From positions 1 to 64,000 of the forward strand of contig CACYYN010000010.1 in NCBI GenBank assembly GCA_902778665.1: a stretch of DNA of 64,000 bases. Reading direction: 5' to 3'. Position numbers and translations under genes: made by a program. This DNA is from Oscillospiraceae bacterium. Its GTDB lineage: Bacteria > Bacillota > Clostridia > Oscillospirales > Oscillospiraceae. Positions within the stretch are counted from its first letter, which is position 1; each line of letters begins with the position of its first letter. Below the pieces are notes generated by a model, which saw only the letters and a list, made by a program, of their open reading frames with translations, was not told where the DNA came from and ran no database searches. This document shows positions 26,049 to 35,324 of the stretch, in pieces.

Positions 26049-27817
26049 GCTGTTGCCTCCTTTCCTGCTACGTCTTCAATCGCTTCATGTCCCAGACGGT
26101 TCTGGGACAGATAGACTTCGCGATAAATCTTGTTGGTTTTCAGAAGCTCAGCACTTGTGCCGATGGCATCAATTCTGCCGTTGTCCATCACAACAATGCG
26201 GTCAGCATCTTCTACAGAGCTTGTCCGCTGGGCAATGATAATTTTGGTGGTTTCCGGAATGTAGGTGCGCATTGCTTTGCGGATCAGAGCATCGGTTCGG
26301 GTGTCGACTGCAGAGGTGCTGTCGTCCAAAATCAGTATCTTCGGACGTTTGAGAAGAGCACGGGCAATGCACAGACGCTGCTTCTGCCCGCCGGAGACGT
26401 TGGTTCCGCCCTGCTCAATCCAGGTGTCATAACCGTTTGGCATCTGATCAATAAACTCATCTGCACAGGCCAGATGACAGACTTCTTTGATCTCATCAAG
26501 GGTCGCGTCCTTATTGCCCCAGCGGATGTTGTCGGCTATGGTGCCGGAAAAGAGCATATTCTTCTGCAGAACCATGGCAACACTGTCACGCAGGGCAACC
26601 AGATCATAAGCTTTGACGTTTTTCCCGCCGACGCTGACAGATCCTTGCGACACATCATAGAGACGGGGAATCAGCTGAACGAGAGAGGATTTCGCGGAGC
26701 CCGTTCCACCGATGACGCCGATGGTTTCACCGGAGCGGATGTGCAGATCAATGTCGGAAAGAACGGGCTGCTCTGCCCGGTCGGAATAGCTGAAGGTAAC
26801 ATGGTTAAAATCAATGGAGCCGTCGGCGACTTCGGGAATGGAATCTGCCGGAGAGGTGATGGTGCTTTTCTCGTCCAACGCTTCGCAGACACGCTGAGCG
26901 GATTCAGCAGAGAACGTCATCATAACAAAGAGAAAAGAGATCATCATCAGGCTGGTCAGAATCTGCACGGAATAGGTGAGCAGAGTGGAAAACTGGCCGA
27001 TATCCAGTGCGACGCCATTGGTCGCAATGATCTGCCTGGAACCGACATAGAGAACAAACAGCATTACGCCATACATGCAAGTCTGCATCAGAGGTCCATT
27101 CAAGGCAAGCAGGCGTTCAGCTTTGGTGAAGATTGTGCGGATATCACCGGATGCTCGGCGAAATTTATCGTTCTCGTAATCTTCTCTGACAAATGCCTTG
27201 ACAACGCGAATGCCCTTTACATTCTCTTCCACGCTGTTATTCAGACGGTCGTACATAGGGAAGCCCTTTCTGAAAATCGGCATGGCATGTCTGGCAATGG
27301 TATACAGGCCGAACCCAAGGAAGGGGATCACCACTACAAAAATCAGAGCCATGCGCCCACCCATGTAGTATGCCATGAAGAAGGAAAAAGCCAGGTTCAG
27401 CGGAGCACGGATCGCGGTGCGGATGACCATCATAAAGGCCATCTGGATATTCTGAATATCCGTTGTAAGGCGGGTTACAAGGGACGCGTTGGAGAACCTA
27501 TCTATATTGGAGAAAGAAAAGCTTTGAATGTTGCGAAAAACGTCAGCTCTCAGATTCCGGGCAAATCCGGTGCTTGATCTGGCACAGTGAATGCCTGCCA
27601 TATAGCCGCAAAACAGGCTGATCAGGCTCAGCACGATCAGCTTCCAGGCGTAGCCGAGAATTACTCCGGTTCCGGCACCGGCTCGGATGTCATTTACAAG
27701 AAGCGCGATCAGATAGGGAATCAGTGCTTCCATTGCCACTTCACCGATGACATAAACAGGAGTCAGAAGAGCAGATCGCCTGAATTCCCGTATGCTTCCT
27801 GCCAGTTTCTTTACCAT
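26045..27817 (-). CDS. ABC exporter half-transporter, first subunit of a heterodimer
   Basis: The 590-residue protein has six membrane helices and a nucleotide-binding domain. Walker A is GGTGSAKSS (the usual second Gly of GxGK is Ala), the signature VSGGQ is normal and Walker B reads LILDDSTSAVD, with Asp in place of the catalytic Glu. This is the degenerate-site subunit typical of asymmetric exporters. SD GGAGGGG precedes ATG 27817. Substrate unknown; no regulator gene is adjacent. Confidence 0.92.
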   Translation of the reverse strand: MVKKLAGSIREFRRSALLTPVYVIGEVAMEALIPYLIALLVNDIRAGAGTGVILGYAWKLIVLSLISLFCGYMAGIHCARSSTGFARNLRADVFRNIQSFSFSNIDRFSNASLVTRLTTDIQNIQMAFMMVIRTAIRAPLNLAFSFFMAYYMGGRMALIFVVVIPFLGFGLYTIARHAMPIFRKGFPMYDRLNNSVEENVKGIRVVKAFVREDYENDKFRRASGDIRTIFTKAERLLALNGPLMQTCMYGVMLFVLYVGSRQIIATNGVALDIGQFSTLLTYSVQILTSLMMISFLFVMMTFSAESAQRVCEALDEKSTITSPADSIPEVADGSIDFNHVTFSYSDRAEQPVLSDIDLHIRSGETIGVIGGTGSAKSSLVQLIPRLYDVSQGSVSVGGKNVKAYDLVALRDSVAMVLQKNMLFSGTIADNIRWGNKDATLDEIKEVCHLACADEFIDQMPNGYDTWIEQGGTNVSGGQKQRLCIARALLKRPKILILDDSTSAVDTRTDALIRKAMRTYIPETTKIIIAQRTSSVEDADRIVVMDNGRIDAIGTSAELLKTNKIYREVYLSQNRLGHEAIEDVAGKEATA

Positions 27818-27853
27818 GAAACCCCTCCATAATTAGAATTCTTTTATCGGCAT

Positions 27854-27882
27854 ATCATACAATTCACATCTAATTTTGTCAA
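27854..27882 (-). promoter_or_regulatory. ABC exporter promoter
   Basis: On the minus strand TTGACA (27877-27882), a 17-bp spacer and TATGAT (27854-27859). Confidence 0.75.
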
Positions 27883-27969
27883 TGTACAGCTGCACGAAAT
27901 TTGGCGATTTTTCGGCCAGATATTCCCGCTTTTCATCTATATTTTGTAAGAGAGGCTACAAACAGGCCC

Positions 27970-27998
27970 TTGAATTTAACGAATTAACGTGCTAAAAT
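27970..27998 (+). promoter_or_regulatory. lysA promoter
   Basis: TTGAAT (27970-27975), a 17-bp spacer and TAAAAT (27993-27998), 32 bp before the start. No lysine riboswitch is recognisable in the short leader. Confidence 0.65.
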
Positions 27999-28029
27999 AC
28001 CGTTTATTATTGATCCGGAGGACAAATGA

Positions 28030-29328
28030 ATGCTTGCATCAAATATTCAGAGAGATCAGCAGGGAAGATTGTGCTTTGCAGGGCAGAGAATTGAAAAGCT
28101 AGCCCAAGAGTACGGAACACCGCTCTATCTGATGGATGAAGACAGAATCCGTTTAAACTGCAGAATGTATCTCAATGCTTTCCGGGAAAGCTTCGGAGAA
28201 AACGCCCTGCCGCTGTATGCAAGCAAAGCTGCCTCATTTCTGCAGATGTACCGCATCATGGCAGAAGAGGGAATGGGTGTGGATACGGTTTCCCAAGGAG
28301 AGATTTTTACGGCGCTAAGGGCAGGATTCCCGACGGAGAAGATAACCTTCCACGGTGACGGAAAAACGGATGAGGACATACGTTTCGCAGTTGAAAACCG
28401 GGTGGGCTGCATCGTGGTGGATAACGAGACAGAGCTGGGGTGCCTTGAGGCGGAGGCGGAAAAACAGGGCATCACACAGAAGGTGCTTCTCCGGATTACA
28501 CCGGGGATCGACCCGCATACCTACGAGGCGGTCAACACAGGCAAAATTGATGTAAAATTCGGTGTGCCGATTGCAGATGATCAGGCATTGCATTTTGTGG
28601 AAAAAGCGATTTCCATGCATGCACTGGACGTGGAGGGGCTGCACTGTCATGTAGGCTCTATGGTGTTTGACGAAATGGTTTTTGAAGATACCGTGGATGT
28701 TATGGTTGCTTTTATGAAAGAACTGTACAACTCGTTCAACTTTGTAACGCGGAAGCTGAATCTTGGCGGGGGATACGGAGTAAGGTATAGGGAAAATGAC
28801 AAGGTGATTGATATTCCTGCGCGGATTCAGACATTGGCCGAGCATATGAAAAAACGTGTGGCAGAGGCGGGACTGACAATGCCGATGGTTCTGATGGAAC
28901 CCGGCAGAAGCATCGTTGCGGATGCAGGCATGACAGTGTATACCGTCAGCACGGTGAAACATCTGAAGAACTTCAAAAATTATGTAATTGTGGACGGGGG
29001 CATGGCTGATAACCCCCGCTATTGTCTCTATCGCTCTGCCTATACTGTCCTTCCGGGAAAAGTTGCGGAAGAGGGCAGAGAGGAAATCTTCGATCTTGTG
29101 GGCAGATGCTGTGAGAGCGGGGATATTCTGCAGCCGGGTGTTGCGCTTCCGGCAGATATCAGCCGGGGAGACCTTGTTGCGGTATGCACTACAGGGGCAT
29201 ATAACTACTCCATGGCGTCCAATTATAACCGACTTGGCAGACCGCCTGTTGTGATGCTTGAACAGGGGAAAAGCCGTCTGGCTGTCCGCAGGGAGACGCC
29301 GGACGACCTGTGTGCGCTGGACATGTAA
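28030..29328 (+). CDS. lysA: Diaminopimelate decarboxylase
   Basis: The 432-residue PLP enzyme of fold type III makes the last step of lysine synthesis: meso-diaminopimelate to L-lysine plus CO2. The PLP lysine lies in LYASKAASF near 66. HCHVGS, LNLGGGYG (phosphate loop), MEPGRSIVADAG and the substrate Cys-Glu pair in GRCCESGDIL follow in the family order. GGAGGA precedes ATG 28030. It is monocistronic. In 29329-29519 there is only a weak 6-bp hairpin at 29336-29352 and a likely pgi -10 box. Confidence 0.94.
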   Translation: MLASNIQRDQQGRLCFAGQRIEKLAQEYGTPLYLMDEDRIRLNCRMYLNAFRESFGENALPLYASKAASFLQMYRIMAEEGMGVDTVSQGEIFTALRAGFPTEKITFHGDGKTDEDIRFAVENRVGCIVVDNETELGCLEAEAEKQGITQKVLLRITPGIDPHTYEAVNTGKIDVKFGVPIADDQALHFVEKAISMHALDVEGLHCHVGSMVFDEMVFEDTVDVMVAFMKELYNSFNFVTRKLNLGGGYGVRYRENDKVIDIPARIQTLAEHMKKRVAEAGLTMPMVLMEPGRSIVADAGMTVYTVSTVKHLKNFKNYVIVDGGMADNPRYCLYRSAYTVLPGKVAEEGREEIFDLVGRCCESGDILQPGVALPADISRGDLVAVCTTGAYNYSMASNYNRLGRPPVVMLEQGKSRLAVRRETPDDLCALDM

Positions 29329-29519
29329 CGTATATCTCCGGCGAATCCGGAGTCATCAGGTATTCTGCAGTTATTCTGCCTCAGAGTGCTTTTTAGTAGT
29401 GGAAAATTTTATTACCCGGGTGTATAATACCTCAGATAAATATTCCAACTGCGTCACCTATCGTTGCCAAAAAACCGTTTTGCTTTATAAAGAATTCCGA
29501 AAAAGAAAGGACATGCCCT

Positions 29520-31103
29520 ATGATCACCTGGAAAAACCTGAACAAGCTGGCCGCCTATGATAAGCTGGCGGCATTGAAAAACTGTGTAAACCTGCCTGAA
29601 GCGATGAGCGGCGAGAACGGTGCTTCACGCGTGGCAAAGTACAGTGTTCCCATGGCGGGAGGGCTGAACTATAACTATGCAGCTAAAGCCGTAAATGATG
29701 AGGTGCTCGAAGCCCTCGGAGAACTGGCGGCCGAGGCACAGCTGACGGAGAAGTTTGCGGCACTCTACAACGGCGAAATCATCAACACGGGAGAAAAGCG
29801 CCTTGTGCTGCATCAGCTTACCCGTGGCCAATTAGGAGATAAAGTGGTTGTTGACGGCACGGACAAGCGCGACTTCTATGTTGGCGAGCAGAAGAAGGCG
29901 GCCGACTTTGCCGAAAAAGTACACTCCGGCGTAATTACTAACGCTGCGGGCGAGAAATTCACGACTGTTGTGCAGATCGGCATCGGTGGCAGTGACCTCG
30001 GTCCTCGCGCGATGTATCTGGCACTGGAAAACTGGGCGAGACAGAACGGAACGTTCAAAATGGAAGCCCGCTTCATCAGCAATGTTGACCCTGATGACGC
30101 GGCAAGCGTACTCAAGACCATCGATGTCGGGCATTCGATCTTTGTGCTGGTCTCTAAATCCGGCACCACGCTGGAGACGCTGACCAACGAGTCCTTTGTA
30201 AAGAATGCGCTCAGAAATGCCGGTTTGGATCCCTCAAAGCATATGGTTGCAGTTACAAGCGAGACCTCCCCGCTTGCAAAGTCCAGTGACTATCTTGCGG
30301 CTTTCTTCATGGACGATTACATCGGCGGACGCTATTCCTCTACTTCCTGCGTAGGCGGGGTGGTGCTGTCACTGGCGTTCGGGCCTGAGGTGTTTGCTCG
30401 CTTCCTTGACGGTGCCCATCAGGCGGACCTGACGGCAAAAGAACCCGAACTTTTGAAAAACCCTGCCATGCTGGATGCGCTCATCGGGGTGTACGAGCGC
30501 AACGTCCTGGGTTATCCGTCTACTGCTGTGCTGCCTTATTCCCAGGCGCTCTGCCGCTTCCCGGCACATCTGCAGCAGCTGGACATGGAATCCAACGGAA
30601 AGCATGTCAACCGTTTTGGCGAGCAGATCGACTATCCTACCGGCCCTGTCATTTTTGGCGAACCCGGTACCAACGGTCAGCACTCCTTCTATCAGCTCCT
30701 GCATCAGGGTACAGACATTGTGCCGCTGCAGTTTGTCGGTTTCCGCCGGAATCAGGCTGGCATGGATGTGGATATTCAGGGCAGCACCAGCCAGCAGAAG
30801 CTGTGCGCTAACGTTGTGGCCCAGATTATGGCTTTTGCCTGCGGCAAGCAGGATGAGAACCCCAACAAGAGTTTTGAAGGCGGCCGTCCTTCCAGCATCA
30901 TCATCGGCGAACAGCTCACCCCCGAAGCTCTCGGTGCGTTGCTGGCTCACTTTGAGAATAAGGTTATGTTCCAGGGATTCTGCTGGAACCTGAACAGCTT
31001 CGACCAGGAAGGCGTACAGCTCGGCAAGGTGCTTGCCAAGCGTGTGCTGGCACATGAGACGGACGGGGCACTGAAAGCCTACAGCGATCTGCTGGCTATC
31101 TGA
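29520..31103 (+). CDS. pgi: Glucose-6-phosphate isomerase
   Basis: The 527-residue SIS-fold enzyme interconverts glucose-6-phosphate and fructose-6-phosphate. Motifs are GIGGSDLGPRAMY, VSKSGTTLET, the phosphate and catalytic strand FGEPGTNGQHSFYQLLHQG with its Glu and His, and GVQLGKVLAKRV near the C-terminus with the ring-opening Lys. AAAGGA precedes ATG 29520. A TATAAT at 29423-29428 is a likely -10; the -35 is weak. Codon choice is C-ending and even, as in the dnaK region, suggesting strong expression. A long hairpin lies downstream. Confidence 0.95.
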   Translation: MITWKNLNKLAAYDKLAALKNCVNLPEAMSGENGASRVAKYSVPMAGGLNYNYAAKAVNDEVLEALGELAAEAQLTEKFAALYNGEIINTGEKRLVLHQLTRGQLGDKVVVDGTDKRDFYVGEQKKAADFAEKVHSGVITNAAGEKFTTVVQIGIGGSDLGPRAMYLALENWARQNGTFKMEARFISNVDPDDAASVLKTIDVGHSIFVLVSKSGTTLETLTNESFVKNALRNAGLDPSKHMVAVTSETSPLAKSSDYLAAFFMDDYIGGRYSSTSCVGGVVLSLAFGPEVFARFLDGAHQADLTAKEPELLKNPAMLDALIGVYERNVLGYPSTAVLPYSQALCRFPAHLQQLDMESNGKHVNRFGEQIDYPTGPVIFGEPGTNGQHSFYQLLHQGTDIVPLQFVGFRRNQAGMDVDIQGSTSQQKLCANVVAQIMAFACGKQDENPNKSFEGGRPSSIIIGEQLTPEALGALLAHFENKVMFQGFCWNLNSFDQEGVQLGKVLAKRVLAHETDGALKAYSDLLAI

Positions 31104-31155
31104 TTCCTCGGCTGAAAGACAAAAAAAACAAGACATCTGCCTTTGTGACATGACA

Positions 31156-31216
31156 ATGCTCCCTTATGCCTGACAGTGACCTTTCGTTCGTTCGCTGTCG
31201 CTCATAAAGGGAGCAT
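31156..31216. repeat. Long imperfect hairpin downstream of pgi
   Basis: ATGCTCCCTTATG (31156-31168) pairs with CATAAAGGGAGCAT (31203-31216) with one bulged base. An inner GACAG/CTGTC adds to the stem. TATCATTTTAT follows on the plus strand. It can act as the pgi terminator, but the 34-nt inner region with TTCG repeats is longer than in the other terminators here. Confidence 0.6.
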
Positions 31217-31346
31217 ATCATTTTATACAAGAGCCCATAGGGGTCGGTATTTCGCTGACAGAATCATCAATGGGGAATCATACCGGCAAAAAAGAGAGCT
31301 CTACTGAATTATGTTGACGGTAAAACAGAAGCACCTCAAAAATCAA

Positions 31347-31377
31347 TGTGGGAAATTGTGGAAAACTCTGTGGAAAA
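31347..31377. other. Cluster of three DnaA-box-like 9-mers
   Basis: TGTGGGAAA (31347), TGTGGAAAA (31357) and TGTGGAAAA (31369) occur within 31 bp at 10- and 12-bp steps. Each is one or two bases from the complement of the DnaA box TTATCCACA. No replication gene is near. The rest of the 460-bp gap 31104-31564 holds the hairpin at 31156-31216, AT-rich sequence and the AI-2E gene promoter. Confidence 0.35.
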
Positions 31378-31499
31378 TGTTCAAAAACACTGCAATTACG
31401 GGCGAGAGACATGCAATCAAATCGTAACTTTTTACAAACCTTATGTAATTGTTCCATAATTAAACGTAAACCAAAATATGAATTTGGTAAAATGATATA

Positions 31500-31528
31500 T
31501 TGACGCATCTTTTCCGGAATAGTACAAT
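31500..31528 (+). promoter_or_regulatory. AI-2E family gene promoter
   Basis: TTGACG (31500-31505), 17 bp, TACAAT (31523-31528). Confidence 0.7.
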
Positions 31529-31564
31529 AAAGATCACTAACAGAGAAATCGGAGGGGCTTTCCT

Positions 31565-32809
31565 ATGAGACGGCACTTCAGATGGGATAAGAAATATCTT
31601 TACTGGGGGATAACAGCATTTCTTGTCATCTCGGCATCGGTGCTGTTCTATATGCTCCTGCATCATCTGCCGGAAATTCAAGGCATGTGGAGCAAAATTG
31701 TCACCATTCTGGCCCCTTTTATCTGGGGGCTTGTGCTGGCTTACCTGCTTCTGCCGCTTACACGTGCACTGGAGAAGCTTTTTTCCTCTCCCAGGATGAG
31801 AAAAGCCCACATTAAAGGGAAATTTGCAAGGATTGCGGCGATTGTCGTCAGTGAAATCGTCCTGCTTGTTATCCTGACTGCGTTTGTTTTGCTGATTCTG
31901 CCGCAGTTATATTCCAGCATTGAAACCATCGTGGTGAACAGCCCGGAATATTATAAGAAAATGACCGACTGGCTGGAACTTCGGCTGGAGGATCATCCGG
32001 AAGTTGAACAATATGTCTCCCAGGCGTTGGAAACGCTAAGCAACCAGTTGATGGATATTGTGAATAACCGGCTGCTGCCGTCTATGGGGAGTGTCCTTTC
32101 CAGCCTGACAACCGGCGTTTTTGCAGCACTCAAAGGTGTGTATAACCTGATTGTCGGTATCATTGTATCCATTTATCTGCTTGCCAACCGCGAGATTGCA
32201 AAGGCAGGATTCCGCAAGGTGCTCTACAGCGTCTTTTCCATAGAGACTGCGGAAAAAATCCGTGCCGGGCTTGTATTTACAGACAAGACCTTTATGGGCT
32301 TTCTCTCCGGCAAACTGCTGGACTCGGCCATCATCGGCTTGATCTGCTATATTGTCTGTGCGATTCTGAAGATGCCCTACACGCTGCTGGTGAGTGTGAT
32401 TATCGGGCTCACGAACATTATACCGTTCTTCGGCCCGTTGATCGGAGCAGTGCCGTCAGCCTTCATTATTCTGTTGGTCGATCCACTGAAATGCCTGATA
32501 TTTGTAGTCTTTATTGTGGTTCTGCAGCAGATCGACGGAAATATTATCGGACCGAAAATTCTTGGCAGCACAGTCGGCATTAACGGGTTCTGGGTTATGT
32601 TTTCGATTATACTGGGCGGCGGTCTTTTCAGCTTCGCAGGGATGATTCTGGGTGTACCGGTGTTTGTGGTGCTCTATACAGCGCTGTCAGCTCTTGTGGA
32701 TAAACAGCTGAGGAGAAATGACCTCCCGCAGGACTTTGACACCTATGCAAGGCTTGATTATATCGATGCGGCGACGCGGGAGGTACATCTGAAAAAAGAC
32801 GGGAACTGA
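31565..32809 (+). CDS. AI-2E family membrane permease
   Basis: The 414-residue protein has about eight membrane helices and a large loop after the first three, the plan of the AI-2E (PF01594) family. The C-terminal signature block is present (GLTNIIPFFGPLIGAVPSAF; QQIDGNIIGPKILGS; FWVMFSIILGGGLFSFAGMI). Members have been linked to autoinducer-2 export or to Na+/H+ exchange, and the name should not be read as a function. GGAGGGG precedes ATG 31565. It converges on the cysteine desulfurase with a 15-bp gap. Confidence 0.9.
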   Translation: MRRHFRWDKKYLYWGITAFLVISASVLFYMLLHHLPEIQGMWSKIVTILAPFIWGLVLAYLLLPLTRALEKLFSSPRMRKAHIKGKFARIAAIVVSEIVLLVILTAFVLLILPQLYSSIETIVVNSPEYYKKMTDWLELRLEDHPEVEQYVSQALETLSNQLMDIVNNRLLPSMGSVLSSLTTGVFAALKGVYNLIVGIIVSIYLLANREIAKAGFRKVLYSVFSIETAEKIRAGLVFTDKTFMGFLSGKLLDSAIIGLICYIVCAILKMPYTLLVSVIIGLTNIIPFFGPLIGAVPSAFIILLVDPLKCLIFVVFIVVLQQIDGNIIGPKILGSTVGINGFWVMFSIILGGGLFSFAGMILGVPVFVVLYTALSALVDKQLRRNDLPQDFDTYARLDYIDAATREVHLKKDGN

Positions 32810-32824
32810 GGATCCGGGTATGCT

Positions 32825-33955
32825 TTAGCGATGGGCAAGGGTATTTCTTGCCTCCAGAAGGCCTGTGATGAGGGCGGAGATATCTTCTTCGGTTGAATAA
32901 CGAGAAAGACCAATGCGAAGGGCACCGTCTATAGCGTCGCTCTTCATGCCGATGGCTTCAAGCACGTGGCTCCGCCCCCCTTTTTTGCAGGCGGAGCTTT
33001 TTGATACGTAAATCTCTTTCGTCTCCAGAAGATTCATCAGAACCTCACTCCGCCATCCCGGCATGGAGATGCTGAGAATGTGGGGCGCGTCGGTTTCCAG
33101 AGCGATAAGCTCGGGAATTTCCGCACGCAGTCCATCCAAGGCATGCTGTTTCAGGGTTTTCATGTGCGCAATGTTGTCATCCATGCCGGCAGAAGCAATC
33201 TCACAGGCTTTGGCAAAGGCAGCGATCTGAGGCATGGCTTCCGTGCCGGCACGCCGCCCGTCCTCCTGACTTCCGCCGGAAATAAACGGTTTCAGCCGAA
33301 GCCCGTTCCGGATGTAAAGTGCACCGATGCCTTTCGGCGCATGAATTTTATGTCCGCTGATGCTGATGAGATCAGCACCGAGATTTTTTGCCTTGAAGGG
33401 CACCTTCATAAAAGCCTGTACGGCATCCGTATGAAAAAGAGCCTGGGAACCGGCTTTTTTCAACGCCTGGGAGATGGCATGAATATCTGTGACGGCGCCG
33501 GTTTCATTGTTGACCATCATAAGCGAGACGAGAATCGTGTCATCCCGCAGTGCGTTCAAAACGGAAGAGACGGAGATTGCGCCTTTTTCATCCGGTGTCA
33601 GGCGTGTGACCTCATAGCCTGATGCTTCCAGAAGATCCAGGCTTTTGCGGACCGCATCGTGCTCTACCGCGGAGGAAATGATGTGTTTGCCGCGACGCTT
33701 CATCAATTCAGCGCCGTTCAGGATAGCCCAGTTGTCGCTTTCCGATCCGCAGGAGGTAAAGACAAGCTCACCGGGCATGCATCCCAAAGCAGAAGAGACA
33801 GCTTTGCGGCTTGCATCCAGCAGCTTTTTTGCTTCACGCCCTTTGGTGTGAGTGGAACTGGGGTTGCCGTAAAGCTCCGTCATGGCTTTCAGGGCAGCTT
33901 CTGCAGCTTCCGGGCAGACTTTTGTTGTGGCGGCGTTATCCAGATAATGTTCCAT
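32825..33955 (-). CDS. Cysteine desulfurase, NifS/IscS type
   Basis: The 376-residue PLP enzyme removes sulfur from cysteine for Fe-S cluster or thio-nucleotide synthesis. YLDNAATT at the N-terminus, the PLP lysine in SGHKIHAPKG near 203 and the persulfide Cys in SSACKKGG near 321 are all present. The Cys loop lies close to a GRS-HVLEAIG stretch, as in group I enzymes. No scaffold (iscU) or thiI follows. It diverges from mtaB, whose product needs Fe-S clusters and sulfur, so local supply is plausible (inference). Confidence 0.92.
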   Translation of the reverse strand: MEHYLDNAATTKVCPEAAEAALKAMTELYGNPSSTHTKGREAKKLLDASRKAVSSALGCMPGELVFTSCGSESDNWAILNGAELMKRRGKHIISSAVEHDAVRKSLDLLEASGYEVTRLTPDEKGAISVSSVLNALRDDTILVSLMMVNNETGAVTDIHAISQALKKAGSQALFHTDAVQAFMKVPFKAKNLGADLISISGHKIHAPKGIGALYIRNGLRLKPFISGGSQEDGRRAGTEAMPQIAAFAKACEIASAGMDDNIAHMKTLKQHALDGLRAEIPELIALETDAPHILSISMPGWRSEVLMNLLETKEIYVSKSSACKKGGRSHVLEAIGMKSDAIDGALRIGLSRYSTEEDISALITGLLEARNTLAHR

Positions 33956-34034
33956 AGAATCGGTACCTCTTTATCCGTATGCCCCAGGCATAGGAATCTG
34001 TTTTAAATTTTTTGTCAGGTCGTTATTATAATTT

Positions 34035-35324
34035 ATGAAGTATGTAATTTCAACACTTGGATGTAAAGTTAATCAGTACGAAACACAGGCAATGGAGCTG
34101 CTTTTGCAGGAAAGAGGCCATCAGAGTGCAGAGCCGGGCGAAAGTGCCGATGCGGTGATTGTCAACACCTGTGCTGTCACAGCGGAGAGCGGGCGCAAGT
34201 CACGCCAGATGATCCGACGTCTCGGGGAGGAAAACCCGGATGCGGTGATCGGGGTGTGCGGATGCTATTCCCAGCTCAGTCCGGAAGAAGCAAGGCAGAG
34301 CGGAGCGAAAATTGTTTTCGGCACAGGAGATCATAAGGGATTTATAGCGGCACTGGAACGGGCAGTTCTCTCCGGCGGGGAAGAAAAAGAAATTGACGAT
34401 CCATTCCGCCGGACGGAGTACGAGCAGCTGCCGGCAGGAGCAGTGGCCGGCAGGACAAGAGCCCTGCTGAAAATTCAGGACGGATGTGTCAACTTCTGCA
34501 CCTACTGTATTATTCCCTATACCAGAGGGAGGCTGCGCAGTTTGCCGATCAAAGCGGCTGAAGAAGAAACTGCACGGATTGCTGCAGAGGGTTACCGTGA
34601 GCTGGTGCTGACCGGCATCGAAATTGCTTCCTACGGGGTGGATTTGCCGGGGAAGCCGGGCCTCACGGATGTGGTTTGCGCCATTGCGGCGAAATGCGGC
34701 GGGATGCGCATCAGGCTCGGGTCATTGGAGCCTACCGTGATCACAGAGGAGTTTTGCAGAAGGCTGGCGGAAACCGGCAAAGTGTGCCGCCATTTCCATC
34801 TGAGTCTGCAGTCAGGCTGTGACAGGACCCTTAAAGCCATGAACCGCAAGTATGATACGGAAGAGTTTCTGAAGAAAACCCGTCTCCTCCGACAGTACTT
34901 CCCAGGCTGCGGAATTACATGTGACCTGATTGCCGGGTTCCCCGGAGAGACGGAAGAGGACTTTACTTCAACACTTGCCTTTATTCGGGAATGTGCATTT
35001 TCAGATATGCATATATTCCCTTACTCCCGTCGGCCGGGAACGCCTGCCGATCGTATGCCCGGACAGTGTACCCATGCCGTGAAAGCACGGCGTGCGGCAG
35101 AGGCACAGAAGATTTGCACAGAGATGCATAAGATGTTTCTGGAGCAAAGCATCGGAAAGACACTGCCGGTTCTTTTTGAAACGGAGGAGAACGGCATGTG
35201 CACAGGGCACAGTGACACCTATGTACTTGTCAGCGTGCCGGGCACAGGACTTCGCAATCAGGTAATCAATGTGAGAATAACCGAAATCTGTGGAGAAGGA
35301 TTGAAAGGAGAAATGGAAAGATGA
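34035..35324 (+). CDS. mtaB: tRNA t6A37 methylthiotransferase
   Basis: The 429-residue radical SAM enzyme adds a methylthio group to t6A at position 37 of ANN-decoding tRNAs. The N-terminal UPF0004 domain begins STLGCKVNQYETQAM and has further Cys in VNTCAVT and GVCGCYSQ (second cluster). The radical SAM motif is CVNFCTYCIIPYTRGRLRS near 150, and a TRAM domain ends the protein. TLGCKVNQYE is specific to the MtaB subgroup. ATG 34035 has no SD and lies only 3 bp after a TATAAT (34027-34032). It overlaps serC by 4 bp (ATGA). Confidence 0.93.
   Translation: MKYVISTLGCKVNQYETQAMELLLQERGHQSAEPGESADAVIVNTCAVTAESGRKSRQMIRRLGEENPDAVIGVCGCYSQLSPEEARQSGAKIVFGTGDHKGFIAALERAVLSGGEEKEIDDPFRRTEYEQLPAGAVAGRTRALLKIQDGCVNFCTYCIIPYTRGRLRSLPIKAAEEETARIAAEGYRELVLTGIEIASYGVDLPGKPGLTDVVCAIAAKCGGMRIRLGSLEPTVITEEFCRRLAETGKVCRHFHLSLQSGCDRTLKAMNRKYDTEEFLKKTRLLRQYFPGCGITCDLIAGFPGETEEDFTSTLAFIRECAFSDMHIFPYSRRPGTPADRMPGQCTHAVKARRAAEAQKICTEMHKMFLEQSIGKTLPVLFETEENGMCTGHSDTYVLVSVPGTGLRNQVINVRITEICGEGLKGEMER

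Noticed and set aside
24816..27577. Two long plus-strand frames opposite the ABC exporter genes
   Set aside because: Both are antisense to genes with intact ATPase motifs and show no domain of their own.
31340..31380. Replication origin
   Set aside because: DnaA-like 9-mers are present, but there is no dnaA, dnaN or AT-rich unwinding region nearby, so only a minor cluster is reported.
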